This document shows positions 42,130 through 52,864 of a stretch of 64,000 bases of DNA, one piece after another. The stretch covers positions 19,245,296-19,309,295 of the forward strand of contig NC_088655.1 in assembly GCF_964019385.1 (NCBI RefSeq), read 5' to 3'. Every line of letters starts with the position of its first letter. Position 1 is the first letter of the stretch. Source of the DNA: Sycon ciliatum. Lineage: Eukaryota > Porifera > Calcarea > Leucosolenida > Sycettidae. A program made the position numbers and the translations under genes. The notes below the pieces were generated by a model, which was not told where the DNA came from, did not search any database, and worked only from the letters and a program-made list of their open reading frames with translations.

Positions 42130-43009
42130 ACCCAAAAGGTGATCTTGACGACGACAGTACGAGTACATGCATCTGTTTGCCAGTCCTGGTCACACTTTGT
42201 CCAGGGTTATTCAAGCAACAGATGGTCAGATGAACGGACATCTCCCTATTCGTCATGGACTAAAGGTCATCCCGAAAGATACAAGTAGAACCAGTACTAC
42301 TACTTCTGCATGCACAAGAACAAACACAATTATTATTTGTGCTCTCACGTGATGTTGAGGTTGCTGTCACGTGATGTTGAGGTTGTCTAAAAATTTCAGT
42401 GAACTAACTTGTAGGCAACTTATTTTAAATACTTTGTCCTAAATACTAGTAGTAGTAGACTAGTAGTAGTGTCGTGTCCGTGTGTTGCTATCTGTAATGT
42501 ATTCCGTCTGCTCCTACATGTATCTTTGTGAAGTGTTTGCCGTGGCGTCGATGTGTCTCGTCTATGAATAGCGTTGGGAAACGTATCACTATTCGTGCTT
42601 TGCTGGCTGGCTGCTCGCGCCCTTCGCTCCTTCAGCTTGCACGCTACTATGTACTAGGACATAATAGCAGTATATAGGTATATGGGTTGTCGTTGTTCTT
42701 GTTGCTTCTCGGTTGCTTGGAACTTGGTCCTAGAGTGAAGCTTTGGTCTTCTTGTGTGGTGAGGGTGAGGAATGGGTATCTGGACTCCTGGTATATTTCC
42801 GTAAAGAACCTGGAATTGTAGAATCCTGATAGTATGTCTGGCCCACTCCCCGGTCATGACAGTAGTACAGTGAGTATGGTTAGTGACCGGGTGTACCGAT
42901 ATACCGGCTATAATGATAGAACTCGTCAAAATCAAAATCAAATCACAAAAAAATACAGCTAAAATATCACTTTAATTATACACTATTATCGGCTATACCG
43001 ATATATCGC
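42130..43009. other. Gene-free stretch
   Basis: No domain-bearing frame. 42895-43009 has CCGATATA/CGGCTATA-type short inverted motifs resembling 44100-44170, likely remnants of a small MITE. Confidence 0.5.
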
Positions 43010-43012
43010 TTA

Positions 43013-43801
43013 GGGTTGGTTCACATAAGCAAAATCGTCGCCGCAAGACATCGGCGGTGAGCCAGCTCCCGATCCGTTGCGCCTACGGTTCGAGTACCAA
43101 ATCTACTACAAAGTAGTACAGAATGTGCCAAAATGCTACGACAGGTTTGCCAATTAAAGCTTGAATTCTTTGTTTCTTCAGTAGTTCGAGGTCTTGCGGT
43201 GATGGCCACTTGGTGCTGCCTTTTACTGGAGATCATGAAACTACTTCTACACATTTTATTGCAGTCTAGTAAGCGATTGTGTCGAAATTATGCTTGCAAA
43301 CGTTGATGAAGTCACAAAAACTTGCCAATGTATCCATTATAATTTTATATTTGTTTCAATTGTATTTGTCTCATAACTTGCACAATGGTCAAGCAGATCA
43401 TCTGAGAAGGACGGGCTGGTATCCTGACTTATTTGCCGCCTTGAAGCGACTACAAGAATGGCGAACGGATCTCCTCTCTAGCTTCAATTTAGGAAAATTT
43501 AGGACGGACAAGTATTGCCATATTGGTTTGATATTTTGACAAAGTCTGGCTCCCGGCAGCCGGCGATCACCGGCGCGAACGGTTCACAAACCACTTTTGG
43601 TCAAAATCGTACGGGATCGGCGCCGGGGCAGATCGCAAGAGTTGGGCACTGTCCAACTTTGCCGGCGGTCCCTTGCGATATTTTACCGTATGATTTTGTT
43701 ACGACTGCACTGGTTCACACAATCGCAATGCGCCGGGAGAGGTGGTAAGAAGCCCACCGCCGGTGACTCCCGGCGCGTACCGGCGATATGTGAACCAACC
43801 C
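43013..43801. mobile_element. PIF/Harbinger-like non-autonomous element
   Basis: Inverted ends GGGTTGGTTCACATA, flanked by TTA at 43010-43012 and 43802-43804. A 3-bp TTA/TWA duplication is typical of PIF/Harbinger. The 789-bp interior has GC-rich palindromic CCGGCG motifs and no transposase. Confidence 0.78.
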
Positions 43802-44189
43802 TTATTGTGATGGGCTTCAGGAAGCAAACCGTATCAAATCCACAGGAAAATATCGCATAATTATACTGATCAAGAGTGATGATCACAAAACAAGTGTTCT
43901 TCCAATATACAGTAGTTCACTTCTTCCAAAACTGATCCAGTGTTGCCTGGATGCATCAGGCAGCAGACGTGATTGAGAGAAAATTCTTCCCTGTATGCTA
44001 AGCATCCGCAAGTACACGTGGCTGATTTTCATGCTTTTTCCAGCAGGTACGCATCATTTCATGCACAGTCATGTGCCATGTGTCAGTCATACATGCAAAT
44101 CGGCTATAGTGATGCACCGGATATAGTGATAAATTATCGAAAATCAAAGGGGCACGTTTGATATATCCACTATTTGCTGTAGTACTAGT

Positions 44190-44500
44190 ACGTGTGTGCT
44201 GCGTATGTGCTTTGCGCTCGGCATGAGTCATGTTGACTGGCGCCGGGGACTTCCCTGTCATTGAGTGTCTGCCAAGTAAGTAGTTTTGATATGCCCCTGC
44301 GATGCGGCATGCGCCTGAGACCTGGCGAAAAGGAGCTGAGAATGCATGTACATGATTGTAAAAATATCATGTACATGTACACATAAGTGACAAGCAGATC
44401 CAGGGCAGGTTGTTAATTGTTGTTGGGTCTTGAGCACAGGTGTGCCTCCCCCACTTTCCTTCCAGTTTGTTCTATGTTTAGTAGAAGTACAGTTATTGTG
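44190..44500. repeat. Dispersed repeat, relative of 23.1-23.5 kb
   Basis: It shares CATGAGTCATG, GGGACTTCCCTGTCATTGA and CCCCCACTTTCCT with 23130-23400 and with segments at 55.8 and 59.5 kb. Several changes separate the copies. Confidence 0.6.
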
Positions 44501-44942
44501 AAGCTTGCCTTTTGATCCTGTCTCTTGTTGTTGTGTACTTTCCACAATACTGTATTGCATTCCAATACACCAAACCACCACATTGCGCTCTTGGCCGATC
44601 CAAACTCTGCACTCACATCACCATCACCACAGCGAGGACAATTCCGGTATATACTACTTGGTCCGCGTCAGCGATATTGTCGCTTATCACTCCCTTAGTA
44701 TTGACTCACATAGATTTTTGCCATACCTAAGCAGTCAAATATTCCTGCATATTTCACTCCTTAGGGCTATATTGACTGCTTATATTTGACTGCTTAGGGG
44801 TTGCGCAGTTGAACAGTGCCTAGTGCAGCATTGTCACTCCATGAGTAGGTGGTGGTGCAACGGTTGTGCAATCATAAAACCGGGATTCATGAGGTTATCG
44901 TTCTGGAATTTGAAATACGGACTGTTTGTCGTGATAAATCTA

Positions 44943-45073
44943 ATATTGACTTCGTACTTGGTCAGTATAGCCTATAGGAAATAAAAACCTCGTAAAAGAC
45001 CTCGGCTTCGCCTCGGTCCTTTACTCGGCTTTTATTTCCTATATTGACCTCGTACTCAGTCAATATTTGATAC
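44943..45073. repeat. Palindromic repeat (TATTGACNNCGTAC family)
   Basis: The arms (CTAATATTGACTTCGTACTT and the complement at 45040-45073) face each other around CCTCGGCTTCGCCTCGG. The same palindrome is at 47567-47692. Confidence 0.75.
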
Positions 45074-45118
45074 ATATTGCTGACGCGGACCAAGTAGTAG
45101 ATTGATATTGACAATGAC

Positions 45119-45162
45119 CCTCGAGACAGCTGTTTCGCTCCTCCTGAGCTCATCAGTGGAGG
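45119..45162 (-). ncRNA. Hammerhead ribozyme, one stem I mismatch
   Basis: On the minus strand: CCTCCA; CTGATGA; GCTC-AGGAG-GAGC; GAAA; CAGCTG; TC; TCGAGG. All core bases are present. Stem I has one C-C mismatch next to the cleavage-proximal pair; the copy at 46942-46985 has the matching base. Predicted cut between 45125 and 45124. Confidence 0.8.
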
Positions 45163-46239
45163 CATATGATGTTGAATGAAAGAATAATAAGAATAGACTG
45201 ATCTTTATACGGCTAAATTGGCGCAATTGCGCTCATTCTGCATAGAAACGTGGCACACCCTAAGTGACAAAAGTGACAAAAGTGATAACAAGGTCAGGTG
45301 ATAACGACACGCGCTCTTGGCTGGGACAGGAACATGTGGCACGTGTGAAAAGGTGGGGGGGGGGGGCAAAAAATCAGCAGCCAGTCTAACACCAGAAAAG
45401 TAACATGACTGTAGTTATTGCATGTGCCACAAAAAACAAAAACAAAGATACTTCGGCTGACTGTACTTGTCCCATAGTGACGTGACGGGGAACGAACGAC
45501 GAAATGAACTGGCCGACGCGGCAGACACAGAGGCCCCTGAGGCAATCACTGTCCTGCCAGCCCGTCGCACACAGCCACACCACGCCGCCAAACCCGTTGA
45601 ACACGTACACTGATGTTGGCTGCGCCTTCAGTCAGCATCTTCCGCCGCAAAATAGCCTCTTGCCACACAGAGAGGCCCGTGGGGCATTCACTCCAGTCAG
45701 GGCTGTGCTGTGTCCGATGCTGCTAAATTTTGATCTAGCATTTGATGTTGAGGAACTATCCCGCTTGTCTCGTAATTTCAGTGTCGCTTTACGGCGCATT
45801 TGAAGTTGAGAAGAAGTACCGACGACCCGGCCATTATGGAATCCAATACACCACACCACCATAATTATTGCGCTCTTGGCCGATCCGAACTCTGCACTCA
45901 CATCACCATCACCACAGCTAGGACAATTCCGGTATATACTAGTAGATTGATATTGACAAAGACCCTCCTATTCTTATTATTCTTTCATTCAACATCATAT
46001 GCAAGACACCGCCCATGATGCGCTGTGAACCTTGTCACGCCCATTTCTGTGCTCTCTCGAAAGCGTCCAAGTATTCAAAATAGGTCACTTTTTTATCTGG
46101 TCACCAATGGTCAATCCTTCGCTCAGTTACGTTTTCGGTTTTCAACAGGGTTCTTTTTCCCGCAGACCTATCTGTAACCTATTCAGTTACCATCGGTGAC
46201 TTCTTTCACTTGTGATTTTTTTCTCCTCCCCTCCCCATT

Positions 46240-46826
46240 CGGGAGAATAAAGTTGAAGACACCACTGCAGCTGTACTTATGGTTGATAAATATGGTGGTA
46301 AAGACACACCTGGCAATATGGCGGTAAACACACGCCTGCCCACACAAGCTCTCTAGGCTGCAAAGTTCTGGCACAGAGCTCTCCTTCTCACCACCACCAC
46401 CATCAGTTGGCGCCTGGCGCCTGGTCGATGCATGGCTGGCGGTATCCGGCATAGCAGGCTGGTACATCAAGTAGCGCATGGCACATAGATGATGACACAG
46501 CAACGACATAGCTCGATTGCGACGTACGTTTCGTCCCCGTTAATTAACGCGTTGGACTCATCAGGCAATCTTCTTCTTGGATGTCTTCATACGGAGCTTG
46601 ACTCGGGAGAATAAAGTTGAAGACACCACTGCAGCTGTACTTATGGTTGATAAATATGGTGGTAAAGACACACCTGGCAATATGGCGGTAAACACACGCC
46701 TGCCCACACACGCTCTCTAGGCTGCAAACTTTGCAGCCTAGAGAGCGTGTGTGGGAGAGCGTGTGTGGGCAGGCGTGTGTTTACCGCCATATTGCCAGGT
46801 GTGTCTTTACCACCATATTTATCAAC
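46240..46826. repeat. Direct and inverted copies of one unit
   Basis: The unit beginning GGGAGAATAAAGTTGAAGAC occurs at 46240 and 46606 (offset 366), and its inner part recurs inverted at 46730-46826, making a perfect hairpin about TTTGCAGCC near 46732. One hammerhead lies between the direct copies. Confidence 0.75.
46515..46570 (-). ncRNA. Hammerhead ribozyme
   Basis: On the minus strand: stem I GATTGC; CTGATGA; stem II GTCC, a 17-nt loop, GGAC; GAAA; stem III CGTACG (self-complementary, 1-2 pairs); TC; stem I partner GCAATC. Six of six stem I pairs and a full core. The cut would follow GTC, between 46521 and 46520. The long AT-rich stem II loop (TTAATTAA) could make tertiary contacts with stem I. 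Confidence 0.87.
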
Positions 46827-46941
46827 CCTCCCCATTACTATTATTATTATTATTAAATTTGTCATGTCGCTCGCATGTATAAAAGAAGGCGCCATCGCAT
46901 GTTTGTGCTGCGACTTTAAATAAAACTCAACAACAACAATG

Positions 46942-46985
46942 CCTCCACTGATGAGCTCAGGAGGAGCGAAACAGCTGTCTGGAGG
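46942..46985 (+). ncRNA. Hammerhead ribozyme
   Basis: Plus strand: stem I CCTCCA; CTGATGA; stem II GCTC-AGGAG-GAGC; GAAA; stem III CAGCTG; TC; stem I partner TGGAGG. All pairs are perfect and the core is complete. The cut would fall between 46979 and 46980. It is the same family as 45119-45162, in the opposite orientation. Confidence 0.9.
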
Positions 46986-48151
46986 GTCATTGTCAATATC
47001 AATCTATATGCCGGAATTGTCCTCGCTTTGGTGATGGTGATGTGAGTGCAGATTTTGGATCGGCCAAGAGCGCAATAATTATGGTGGTGTGGTGTATTGG
47101 ATTCCATAATGGCCGGGTCGTCGCTACTTCTTCTCAACTGTGTTGCATTGTAAAAAACAAATAATTATAGTAAAGTACAGTGCGTCAAGCAGCAAACGTG
47201 AGCATTGTCATTACATGTATCAGCTGCCTGAGTGAGGATTCATTACATGTATCAGCTGCCTGAGTGAGGATTGCCTTCGCCCTGCCAGGCAGAGGGACAG
47301 CTACAGACTTGGAGGCTGAGGCTCAGTAGTCACTATCACTAGCCGTGCTGACACTAGGCACCTACGGATAATGCTGGCAGAAAAATTGGCAGAATTCGGT
47401 ACTTTTCTGGTAAGTTTCATGCATGTTTGGTGTGTGGATAAAGAAATGGAGCAGAATTCGAGGAATTGCCCGCCATAAGGTTTGTATGGTTCTGCCAATT
47501 TCACTGCTTTTCGAGCAGAATCTGCCAGTGCCTAACTGACACTGTGGACCACGATGAATATTATGTATCTAATATTGACTGAGTACGAGGTCAATATAGG
47601 AAATAAAAGCCGAGTAAAAGACCGAGGCGAAGCCGAGGTCTTTTACGAGGTATTTTATTTCCTATACTGACCAAGTACGAAGTTAATATTAGATTGATCA
47701 CGACTAACCAAAGCATGTGCGCAATCGCTAAAAAGGAGTCAAATATAAGCGGTCAGTATAGCCCTAAGGAGTGAAATATGTAGGAATATTTGACTGCTTA
47801 GGTAAGGCAAAAATCTATGGGAGTCAATACTAAGAGAGTGATAAACATGTACATGTATATGGAAAGGGCACACGCTCGATTCCACACATTTCGACTCCTA
47901 GTCCTAGTTTTGACCATGGACGATGTACGAGTACATGAACTTGCACCGTCAGTCAGTGTTCGGCTAATGCAACTGTTGCACATCACTTTTGATCCGAAAA
48001 GGCCTCTTCTACGGGCAGAGCGAAGCACAAACATCACCATGTACTGTATGATCATCACAGTGAATACTCAGAATAGTTAAACCCGACACGAATGAAAAAT
48101 AAAGAATAGAATAATATTTTTTGGAAAAAGATCACACACAAATAGAATAAA

Positions 48152-48960
48152 AAAGTTGGAAGGCTGTCGGTTAGCGCTACGGAGATGTGTTGAAGCTAGG
48201 TGTCAGGACGTCGAATGTCTCAGTACTCTGTCAGTTTTGTGCCTAGTTATTGCACTTTCTGACTGTATATAGTATCCAGTTACAGTGATGGAGAGTTACT
48301 CTTGACTCGTTTCCATAATGTCCTTTTCTTTTCTACATTTATTTATGGCTCAACATCCGAGTTTCAAATTGCACACCTGATGAGCCGTCACGAACCATAC
48401 GGCGAAACGTACGTCGTGGGAAACAACTTGTTTTGTAGTCGACTAGTCCATCACAATGTCATGCATGAGGAGTGCTGTAGGAGTTTGGCTTTCGGCTTGT
48501 ACAATTTGTTTTCGCAAAGCTTCCCCTTTCTGTGCTTATCTTTGACATTTATGACCCACCCAAGTTGGGTGGTGTGCTGCTTTGCTGCTTCGAATTGTAG
48601 TAAGACCGCTTTGTCAAATATCGTACTGGTCTCGTCATCGTCCAGTAACAATCGACATTCTTTGTTCCGTTGGGACTGTAGCTTTTGCTCGTTTTCGTTG
48701 CGCTTGCCTTCCCCTCTTTGGTCTTTTCATAACCTTGAACCTTCCAAGTTGGAAGGCTGTCGGTTAGCGCTACGGAGATGTGTTGAAGCTAGGTGTCAGG
48801 ACGTCGAATGTCTCAGTACTCTGTCAGTTGTGTGCCTAGTTATTGCACTTTCTGACTGTATAATATCCAGTTACAGTGATGGAGAGTTACTCTTAATTAA
48901 CTCGTATCCATAGTCCTTTTCTTTTCTACATTTATTTATGGCTCAACATCCGAGTTACGA
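48152..48960 (+). repeat. Tandem terminal-repeat-like duplication, period about 590 bp
   Basis: A segment of about 218 bp (GTTGGAAGGCTGTCGGTTAG at 48155 to CAACATCCGAGTT at 48365) recurs at 48745-48956. The unit between them contains a hammerhead. One and a third units in tandem with a ribozyme is what a hammerhead retroelement integrated from a concatemer or as paired terminal repeats would leave. The open frame 48302-48913 is a by-product. Confidence 0.72.
48374..48418 (+). ncRNA. Hammerhead ribozyme, short stem I
   Basis: Plus strand: CAC; CTGATGA; stem II GCCGT, an 10-nt loop, ACGGC; GAAA; CGTACG; TC; GTG. Stem II has five pairs and the core is complete. Stem I has three pairs, then an A-G mismatch. 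Predicted cut between 48415 and 48416. It shares GAAACGTACGTCG with the ribozyme at 46515-46570, so the two families are related. Confidence 0.8.
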
Positions 48961-48989
48961 ATAGAATAAAACATTATTATGTAAACACA

Positions 48990-49220
48990 TACAATATCCG
49001 TAAAAAGGAGAAGAAACACATGAGAATGAGTTAGTATGCAGCAACAATCCACGATTGTAACAAGATGATAAACAGTCAGAAAGTGCGATAATAGGGCACA
49101 CAACTGACAGGCTACTGAGCCATTCAGCGACCCGAGACCTACTGTGTACATGTGCATGTAAAATGTAGCTCTAACACATCTCCAGTGCGCAAACCAACAG
49201 CCTTCCAACTTGGAAGGTTA
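48990..49220 (-). repeat. Inverted copy of the 26.6-kb / 48.7-kb repeat
   Basis: Reverse complement of much of 26570-26790 (AACCAACAGCCTTCCAACTTG onward, cited in part). It faces the tandem repeat at 48152-48960. Confidence 0.65.
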
Positions 49221-49553
49221 AGGTGGCAGACTACCCAATATTCGCTGAAAAATCGAATTTGTAAATTCATATTGAGTGCGACGTCAGTTGAAAAAGCTTG
49301 AATAGCTGCAAAATGTCTGAAATTTGTGTCCCGATCTGACCAGCCGTTCAAGAGTTCTGGCCGAAAATGTGCCCTTGCAAGGAAAGATTTTTTTGTTGCA
49401 CGCTGTCATTTGTTGGCAGCAATGTATTTGAATGTGAGCAGACCGTGCGCAACTTGTCGTATCATGGAAACACGTGAAAGTGTGCAGAATTTTGCTCCAA
49501 GTCCAAAAATCACGTTTTTGAGCCACGTATTGGGCTGCACGGCGGCGGGCTTT

Positions 49554-49600
49554 GTCCTGCTGCACGGCGGCGGGCTTTGCCCGCCGCCGTGCAGCAGGAC
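49554..49600. repeat. Perfect 22-bp hairpin, TTT loop
   Basis: GTCCTGCTGCACGGCGG and the rest of the arm pair without mismatch around TTT. A third partial arm (TGCACGGCGGCGGGC) lies just upstream at 49535-49550. It could be the core of a MITE or a structured RNA. The flanks (49230-49916) show no gene. Confidence 0.75.
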
Positions 49601-49916
49601 TTTTGCCAGCACCCTCGTGACGTTGCAGATATGTGGCTTGATTATTGTAGTTGACGTTGATTTAGTGACTTTAGTCGTGTCAAGAAGTCAGGTAGGATTC
49701 AGTACTAGGCAGTAGCGGAACGTGAGTGGTAGTCTTTGCCGGTTTCTGAGGGTATCCTGGATTTGGTGTGCAGCGCTGTGGAAATGGCTTTTTATTATTC
49801 TTTATTTCCACGATGGCCCATGGCCAATAAGGAAGATAATATGATTCAAATCAGTCCAGAATCATATAAGATCAGTCTTGCAAGTAAGGAAACCAACACA
49901 TTGCAGGGGGATGGGG

Positions 49917-50678
49917 TCACGATGGGGTACAGTGTGAGCTACTACAGGAGCATATGGATGATAGAATGAGGCTAGACGCCATTGATTTAAACGCATGCTT
50001 GCTATTTGTTTCACGCAGGTCGGGGGGTAGTTGGTTGAAATTGTGAAGGGATAGGTTGATGGGTGAGTTGGTGTGTCGGTATGTGTGTGATGTTCTCAAT
50101 GTGTATGTTCTCATGTGTCGTAGTGCATATGGCTGCTCTGTGATTGGTCGTGCAAGGTGAGGCTGTTGCAGGTGAAGGGGAGCGCGGATGTACTTGATGT
50201 TGTGGGCAAGAGTAACCTGTCGTAAGAGTTGCCGGGAGACTAATGTGGGGAGTTGGAGATGATGAAGAAGTGAGCTGTGATGGACTGGTGCAAAAAGGGG
50301 GATCCGCAGGCAGATACGGGCTGCTCGTGGCTGAACGCGTTCTAATTGGTCCTTCTGCGTGCGGGTGGTGTTGGATAACACGAGACTGCCGTACTCTATA
50401 ACCGGGCGAATGTAGGCGGTGTAGATTACGAGCAGACTGGGGGTGTTAAGTTGGCCTCGTGTTTTACGAAGTTGGTGAAGGAGTTTTTTGGATTTGTTTA
50501 TTATGTGCGTGACATGTGAGTTCCATTGGAGGTTGTTTTGTAGTATGATTCCAAGGTGACGGTGTTCTTTGACTTGCTTTAGGGGTGTGCTTGCTTTGGA
50601 CGTCCCAGCACTGGATGTTGTATCAAAGGTACGACCTCGTAGCACGTATGTATGTATGTATGTATAACTCATAATCAC
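49917..50678 (-). pseudogene. LINE reverse transcriptase C-terminus, second family
   Basis: 253 residues open: VKEHRHLGIILQNNLQWNSHV, then INKSKKLLHQLRKTRGQLNT, YTAYIRPVIEYGSLVLSN and QKDQLERVQPRAARICL. This is the thumb and C-terminal region typical of CR1/L2/Jockey-type RTs. The catalytic FADD region is absent, so it is a 5'-truncated copy. A (GTAT)n stretch at 50645-50664 marks its 5' side. It is a different family from the 54-kb LINE. Confidence 0.8.
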
Positions 50679-51660
50679 AAGGTGATCGTAGAGGCATTAA
50701 TCAGCGAGAGAATTGTGAATGATCACGTGCTAAACCTAAAAAATTCAAAAATTGACTTGGGTCTGTGGGAGTCTGTGAGAGAACGCCAACTGGTTCCGTT
50801 GTGACAGATTCCAGGGCCACGCGCACGGACAGAATGGGCACGAAAATGTGAAAAAATTGTAAATGCATTTGTTTGGCTCCTGGGTGGCTCGCACACCGTG
50901 GCACTATGCCGGAAATTTTAGTTTTTCCGGCCTGGAAAGCCTGTCAGTAAGGCGCAAGAACTTGTAAATCATGTCCTGAGGGCCAGCATAGTGGCAGGAG
51001 TGTGTGGTCAAAACTTCACTCAAATCCATTGAGAAACACCAAAGTTACGGTCAATTGAATGCCATATGAAATTTATGGGTAGGCTGCCCCCGTAGTGGTT
51101 AATGGCTACGTAGGACCAAAGAGGGGATAGGCACCGGCGGAAAATGCCGGCAGAAAAATTGGCAGAATTCGGTACTTTTTCTGGTACGTTTCATGCATGT
51201 TTGGTATGTGGATAAAGAAATATAGCAAAATTCGAGGAATTGTCCGCCATACCCTTCATTTTGATGTACATTTTACACACGGTTTTCTACATTACATAAC
51301 TCTCGATATGGCATAATTTTTGCGTGGTTCCAGAGATTACGATTGATTATGGAGAGTAGATTGTAGGCTGAGTGTGCAATACACTCATGTACGATAATTA
51401 TGTACCTGCCATTGGATCACGCTGCGGGAACTCCCCCAAAATGATTCAACGTACCCCACCACTGCTGTTGAGGGTTGCAACGTTGACACCTAGCTAGTTG
51501 ACAAGTGTGTTGCAAATCGCGTGATGTACATGTAGATCTACATAATCATTGTATGACGCTGAACGCTGGATAACAATCATGACGCTGGCGAGCATAGGCA
51601 TTAACCTTACTTTAATACGGCTGTACTTTCTTACTACTTTTTCCTGCATGTGCCGCGCCT
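50679..51660. other. Gene-free stretch before the fourth type B gene
   Basis: 51120-51250 resembles 47370-47480 (GGCAGAAAAATTGGCAGAAT). From about 51400 it is the diverged counterpart of the 5' flank at 27870 and 35700. A TATA-like CATAAAAATA sits at 51668-51677. Confidence 0.55.
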
Positions 51661-51979
51661 CGACCGACATAAAAATATTAAAGCCCGAGAAAATCTTGTG
51701 CTACCTCAGTGCAAAGATCGCTTCTGCAGACGAAAGCTTGCATATATTTCTAGTTTCTGAGGTTCCAGTGCATTATAGTGACCTTTCCAGCAGATTTCTG
51801 TACTACCTCTAGCTAAGAGTAGCCATTGTGAGTGAGTGAAATCAAGAAGCTATCGGAGAGGGGAATTTCACTGTATAACTACAGCAACCTAGTGTGTCAT
51901 TAGTGTCTGTCACTCAACGACGTGGTCTGTAGTGTAGACTGTAGTGAAGTCTGTAGTATAGACTGTGTATTTAAACAGT

Positions 51980-52864
51980 ATGCCCTGTACAAGTGACTAT
52001 AGACCCTGTCCCGCTGGTCGCAAACCAGACCGGACAATCGTCGTGATGGGAAAAACGGGCAACGGAAAGTCTGCCGTGGCAAACGTACTGGCGGGAGACT
52101 ACGACGGTGGCCTCTTCACCGAATCTAGCAACCCTGCGAGCGAAACGAGTGGTTTGCCGACGCACACCGTCCTAGTGTCGTACGCTGGCAAAGACCATGC
52201 CATCAAGATTGTGGACACCATCGGCTATGGAGACACCTCCCTGTCGAAGAAGGCTGTCCTACACGCACTGGCTAAGGTGGCTCAGACGTGCACCGAGGGA
52301 ATCAATCAGATTCTCTTTGTCACACGTGGTCGATATACCCAGGAGGACAAAACCACCATGGATGCGATGATGAACGTTATCTTTCAGCCCAACGTGGCCA
52401 AGTTCTCTACAATCGTTCGCACAGCAACACCGGCCAAAGAACTGTACGAAGCTGTGGTGGCTGCCAAGACTGCCGAGTATCGCCAGGAGATGATCAGGCT
52501 GCATCCGAACCTCGCCCAGATCGGTACCTTTCTCATGATCAGCAACCCGGACGATGGTGACGAACGCAGCATGCAGATGCGCCGACGCTCTCGCAAGACT
52601 CTTCTCGATCACGTGATACTGCATTACATGCAGTGCTATGCGACTCCAGGTTACACCAGCGTTCTGGCAAGGGTTAGCAAGCACCTGAACGCACAAACGG
52701 CCCAGGAAGAGGAGCGGAAACGCCTCCAAGCGGAGCTAAACGCCAGAGAGGCGGAGCAGGAGAGACTTCGGCAAGAGCAGGAAAGAAAGGCCGAGGAAAT
52801 GCGGCGTGCCAATGAGGAGCTGCGACGAAGGCCTGCTGAGGCCGAACAATGCTCAATAATGTGA
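51980..52864 (+). CDS. Type B AIG1/GIMAP GTPase, CaaX without basic patch
   Basis: 294 residues from the ATG at 51980, which aligns with the other type B starts. GKTGNGKS at 24-31, DTIG at 79-82, GINQILFVTRGRYTQED intact. FPESSN has become FTESSN in the switch I region. The coiled coil is shorter than in the 28- and 37-kb genes by about 10 residues, and the segment encoding the basic run is deleted, so the tail is AEAEQCSIM: CaaX kept, polybasic patch lost. Farnesylation is still predicted but membrane choice should differ. The overlapping polyadenylation signal is altered to ACTAAA. The oldest type B copy by divergence of its flanks. Confidence 0.9.
   Translation: MPCTSDYRPCPAGRKPDRTIVVMGKTGNGKSAVANVLAGDYDGGLFTESSNPASETSGLPTHTVLVSYAGKDHAIKIVDTIGYGDTSLSKKAVLHALAKVAQTCTEGINQILFVTRGRYTQEDKTTMDAMMNVIFQPNVAKFSTIVRTATPAKELYEAVVAAKTAEYRQEMIRLHPNLAQIGTFLMISNPDDGDERSMQMRRRSRKTLLDHVILHYMQCYATPGYTSVLARVSKHLNAQTAQEEERKRLQAELNAREAEQERLRQEQERKAEEMRRANEELRRRPAEAEQCSIM

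Larger units (their letters stand above)
44540..47850. repeat. Cluster of hammerhead-bearing repeats, partly inverted
   Basis: A unit containing CACATCACCATCACCAC and GACAATTCCGGTATAT occurs at 44600-44655 and 45895-45940, and inverted at 46990-47060. The segment GCAGTCAAATATTCCTGCAT onward (44730) recurs inverted at about 47790. Palindromes of about 130 bp lie at 44943-45073 and, inverted, at 47567-47692. Three hammerheads are inside. The layout is consistent with several Penelope-like terminal repeats inserted in both orientations and rearranged. No RT remains. Confidence 0.7.

Noticed and set aside
43080..43100. GGTTCGAGTACC, tRNA B-box-like
   Set aside because: No A box or cloverleaf around it; it lies in the Harbinger-like element.
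48302..48913. 203-residue open frame
   Set aside because: It spans the hammerhead and the tandem repeat; no domain, and the composition is unlike a protein.
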